This document shows, piece after piece, positions 19,780 to 20,670 of a stretch of DNA of 20,670 bases. The stretch lies in the NCBI GenBank assembly GCA_964627195.1, contig CAZVJU010000019.1:1-20670 (forward strand). Direction: 5' to 3'. The stretch comes from CAZVJU01 sp964627195. Its GTDB lineage: Bacteria > Patescibacteriota > Microgenomatia > UBA8517. The position numbers and the translations under genes are program-made. The notes under the pieces are model-generated. The model was not told the DNA's origin. It ran no database searches and was given only the letters and a program-made list of their open reading frames with translations. The stretch's first letter is position 1, and each line of letters opens with the position of its first letter.

Positions 19780-20670
19780 TTAAAATATAAAATTCCGAAG
19801 AAAAGGAAGTCGGAGTAAATTCGGGGATTGGCTCAGTTGGTAGAGCGCCGCGTTTGGGACGCGGAGGTCGGCAGTTCGAATCTGCCATCCCCGACCAAGT
19901 AGTATCTGTCGGGTTTCGATGAACGTGTCGAATGGTGGTTTAGCCCGATATGACGCCACATTATCAATACCAACATCCACGTTCAAGAAAATAATTCGAC
20001 AAATTGCGTCCTTTTTCACTGCATCTGCCGATTTGACCGCCATAGCGGCATTTTTCGATAAGTTCAAGAACTGCTCGAATGATAACTTTACTCTGTCTGG
20101 GTCTGTTAATTTTGTGGTTAATTCACCAATCTTTTGTTCAATTTGCTCGTTTTCTTGCTTGAGTTCTTCTATCTGCTTGAGATTGACCTGATACACTGGT
20201 GAGCTTTTATCAAATTCAATTATCGCTAATGACCGCTTGCGAAGCTCAAGATTGGTTGCCTTTTGCCTTCCCTGTAAGCTGTGAATGTCCCGCTGTAATC
20301 TGCTACGCTGTTCATCTGTTAATTGCTTCATGCCTTCCTCATAAAGTTGATATTCCTTTTCAGTTAGGTTAAGCCCATCTTTTAAGACAGCATCAATAAA
20401 TTCGGTTATGACTTTCATCCTGCAACTCCGTTTTTCTCTGGTACATAATTCGTTATCGCATCGACAATACAATATCCTGCGTTCCCTGCTCTTTGTACCA
20501 CTTAGTGATGGTGCAACCCGCATTGAGCTTCCACAAAAGGCACACCTCAAAATACCCTTGAATGGATAAAATGCCCTTGCTTGACGTTTCAGGAAAGTTG
20601 TATGGCGTTGCGACATCTCTTGGACAAGGAAGAAGTCATCTTCACTTACTGCTGGTATAAAGTCGAACAT
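19780..20670 (-). CDS. Large serine recombinase, C-terminal part (N-terminus outside window)
   Basis: 296 residues of the C-terminal portion of a large serine integrase. The resolvase catalytic domain lies beyond the window edge. Visible are the end of the recombinase domain (FDFIPAVSEDDFFLVQEM), the zinc-ribbon (Cys43, Cys46, then Cys69, Cys71, Cys76 and Cys83), and a coiled coil at about residues 115-190. Serine integrases of this type insert and excise mobile elements. The frame has no stop before the adjacent tRNA-Pro and continues antisense through the whole tRNA (about residues 258-283), ending 42 bases beyond. That tail is probably not an ancestral part of the protein. Confidence 0.9.
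   Translation of the reverse strand: MFDFIPAVSEDDFFLVQEMSQRHTTFLKRQARAFYPFKGILRCAFCGSSMRVAPSLSGTKSRERRILYCRCDNELCTREKRSCRMKVITEFIDAVLKDGLNLTEKEYQLYEEGMKQLTDEQRSRLQRDIHSLQGRQKATNLELRKRSLAIIEFDKSSPVYQVNLKQIEELKQENEQIEQKIGELTTKLTDPDRVKLSFEQFLNLSKNAAMAVKSADAVKKDAICRIIFLNVDVGIDNVASYRAKPPFDTFIETRQILLGRGWQIRTADLRVPNAALYQLSQSPNLLRLPFLRNFIF
19822..19897 (+). tRNA. tRNA-Pro(TGG)
   Basis: The acceptor stem is CGGGGAT/ATCCCCG. The anticodon stem CCGCG/CGCGG closes loop TTTGGGA with anticodon TGG. The T arm GGCAG-TTCGAAT-CTGCC is perfect. The discriminator is A and CCA is encoded, ending at 19897. It abuts the recombinase gene on the other strand and is a probable attachment site. Confidence 0.95.

Noticed and set aside
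19919..20191. Plus-strand frame of 90 codons inside the recombinase
   Set aside because: It is antisense to the coiled-coil region of a clear recombinase; composition is explained by that.
1..20670. CRISPR array or cas genes
   Set aside because: No regularly spaced direct repeats with unique spacers and no Cas-like proteins were found.

Overview
The window looks like a piece of a Patescibacteria (Candidate Phyla Radiation) genome, most likely a Microgenomates-type lineage. This is inferred from an AT-rich sequence with tightly packed small genes, a DRG-type GTPase with a TGS domain, a PyrG interrupted by a short AAATCCA tandem repeat, and a strong preference for promoters whose -10 box lies 6-7 bases before the start codon (leaderless mRNAs). 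TGA is used as an ordinary stop, so the UGA=Gly code of Gracilibacteria and Absconditabacteria does not apply.

Layout. A truncated tRNA-Gly (1-57) is followed by about 14 kb of accessory genes: a small acidic protein, an MFS transporter, a VOC protein, an alpha/beta hydrolase, an inosine/uracil-DNA-glycosylase-like protein, two type II toxin-antitoxin pairs (3467-4059 and 4311-5124), a DUF3467 protein, a cupin, three Nudix hydrolases, a retropepsin-like/DUF5678 pair on the minus strand, an M23/lipoyl-like membrane-anchored protein, a HAD-like protein with an apparent frameshift, a secreted metalloprotease-like protein with QEVAH in place of HEVAH, a polytopic membrane protein, an alpha/beta hydrolase plus HAD-like pair, two VOC proteins, a DUF1801 protein and a lipoprotein-like gene broken by one in-frame TAA.

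From about 14.6 kb on, housekeeping genes dominate: a LUD-domain protein, the DRG-like GTPase, a small Pro/Glu-rich protein, tRNA-Arg(TCG), CTP synthase (pyrG), a methyltransferase, tRNA-Leu(TAA) and tRNA-Pro(TGG). A large serine recombinase, cut by the window edge, abuts tRNA-Pro, and its reading frame runs antisense through the whole tRNA gene.

The most unusual signal is a dispersed intergenic element, seven copies between 5.9 and 11.3 kb, all in the same orientation. It has an ungapped 29-base upstream core (containing AAGTGAGTGCTTCGGCA), a pyrimidine-rich spacer of 25-26 bases, and an extended -10 box TGATATACTT placed so that transcription should begin at the start codon. In one copy the spacer is shorter by 10 bases, about one helical turn. 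One copy lacks the promoter half and is followed by an inverted gene pair. The element appears to be a ready-made leaderless promoter spread through the accessory array, possibly with an upstream binding site for a shared regulator. Other marks of mobility are a decayed glycosylase C-terminus abutting the first TA pair, and two diverged two-hairpin repeats (IS200/IS605-end-like) flanking the second TA pair.
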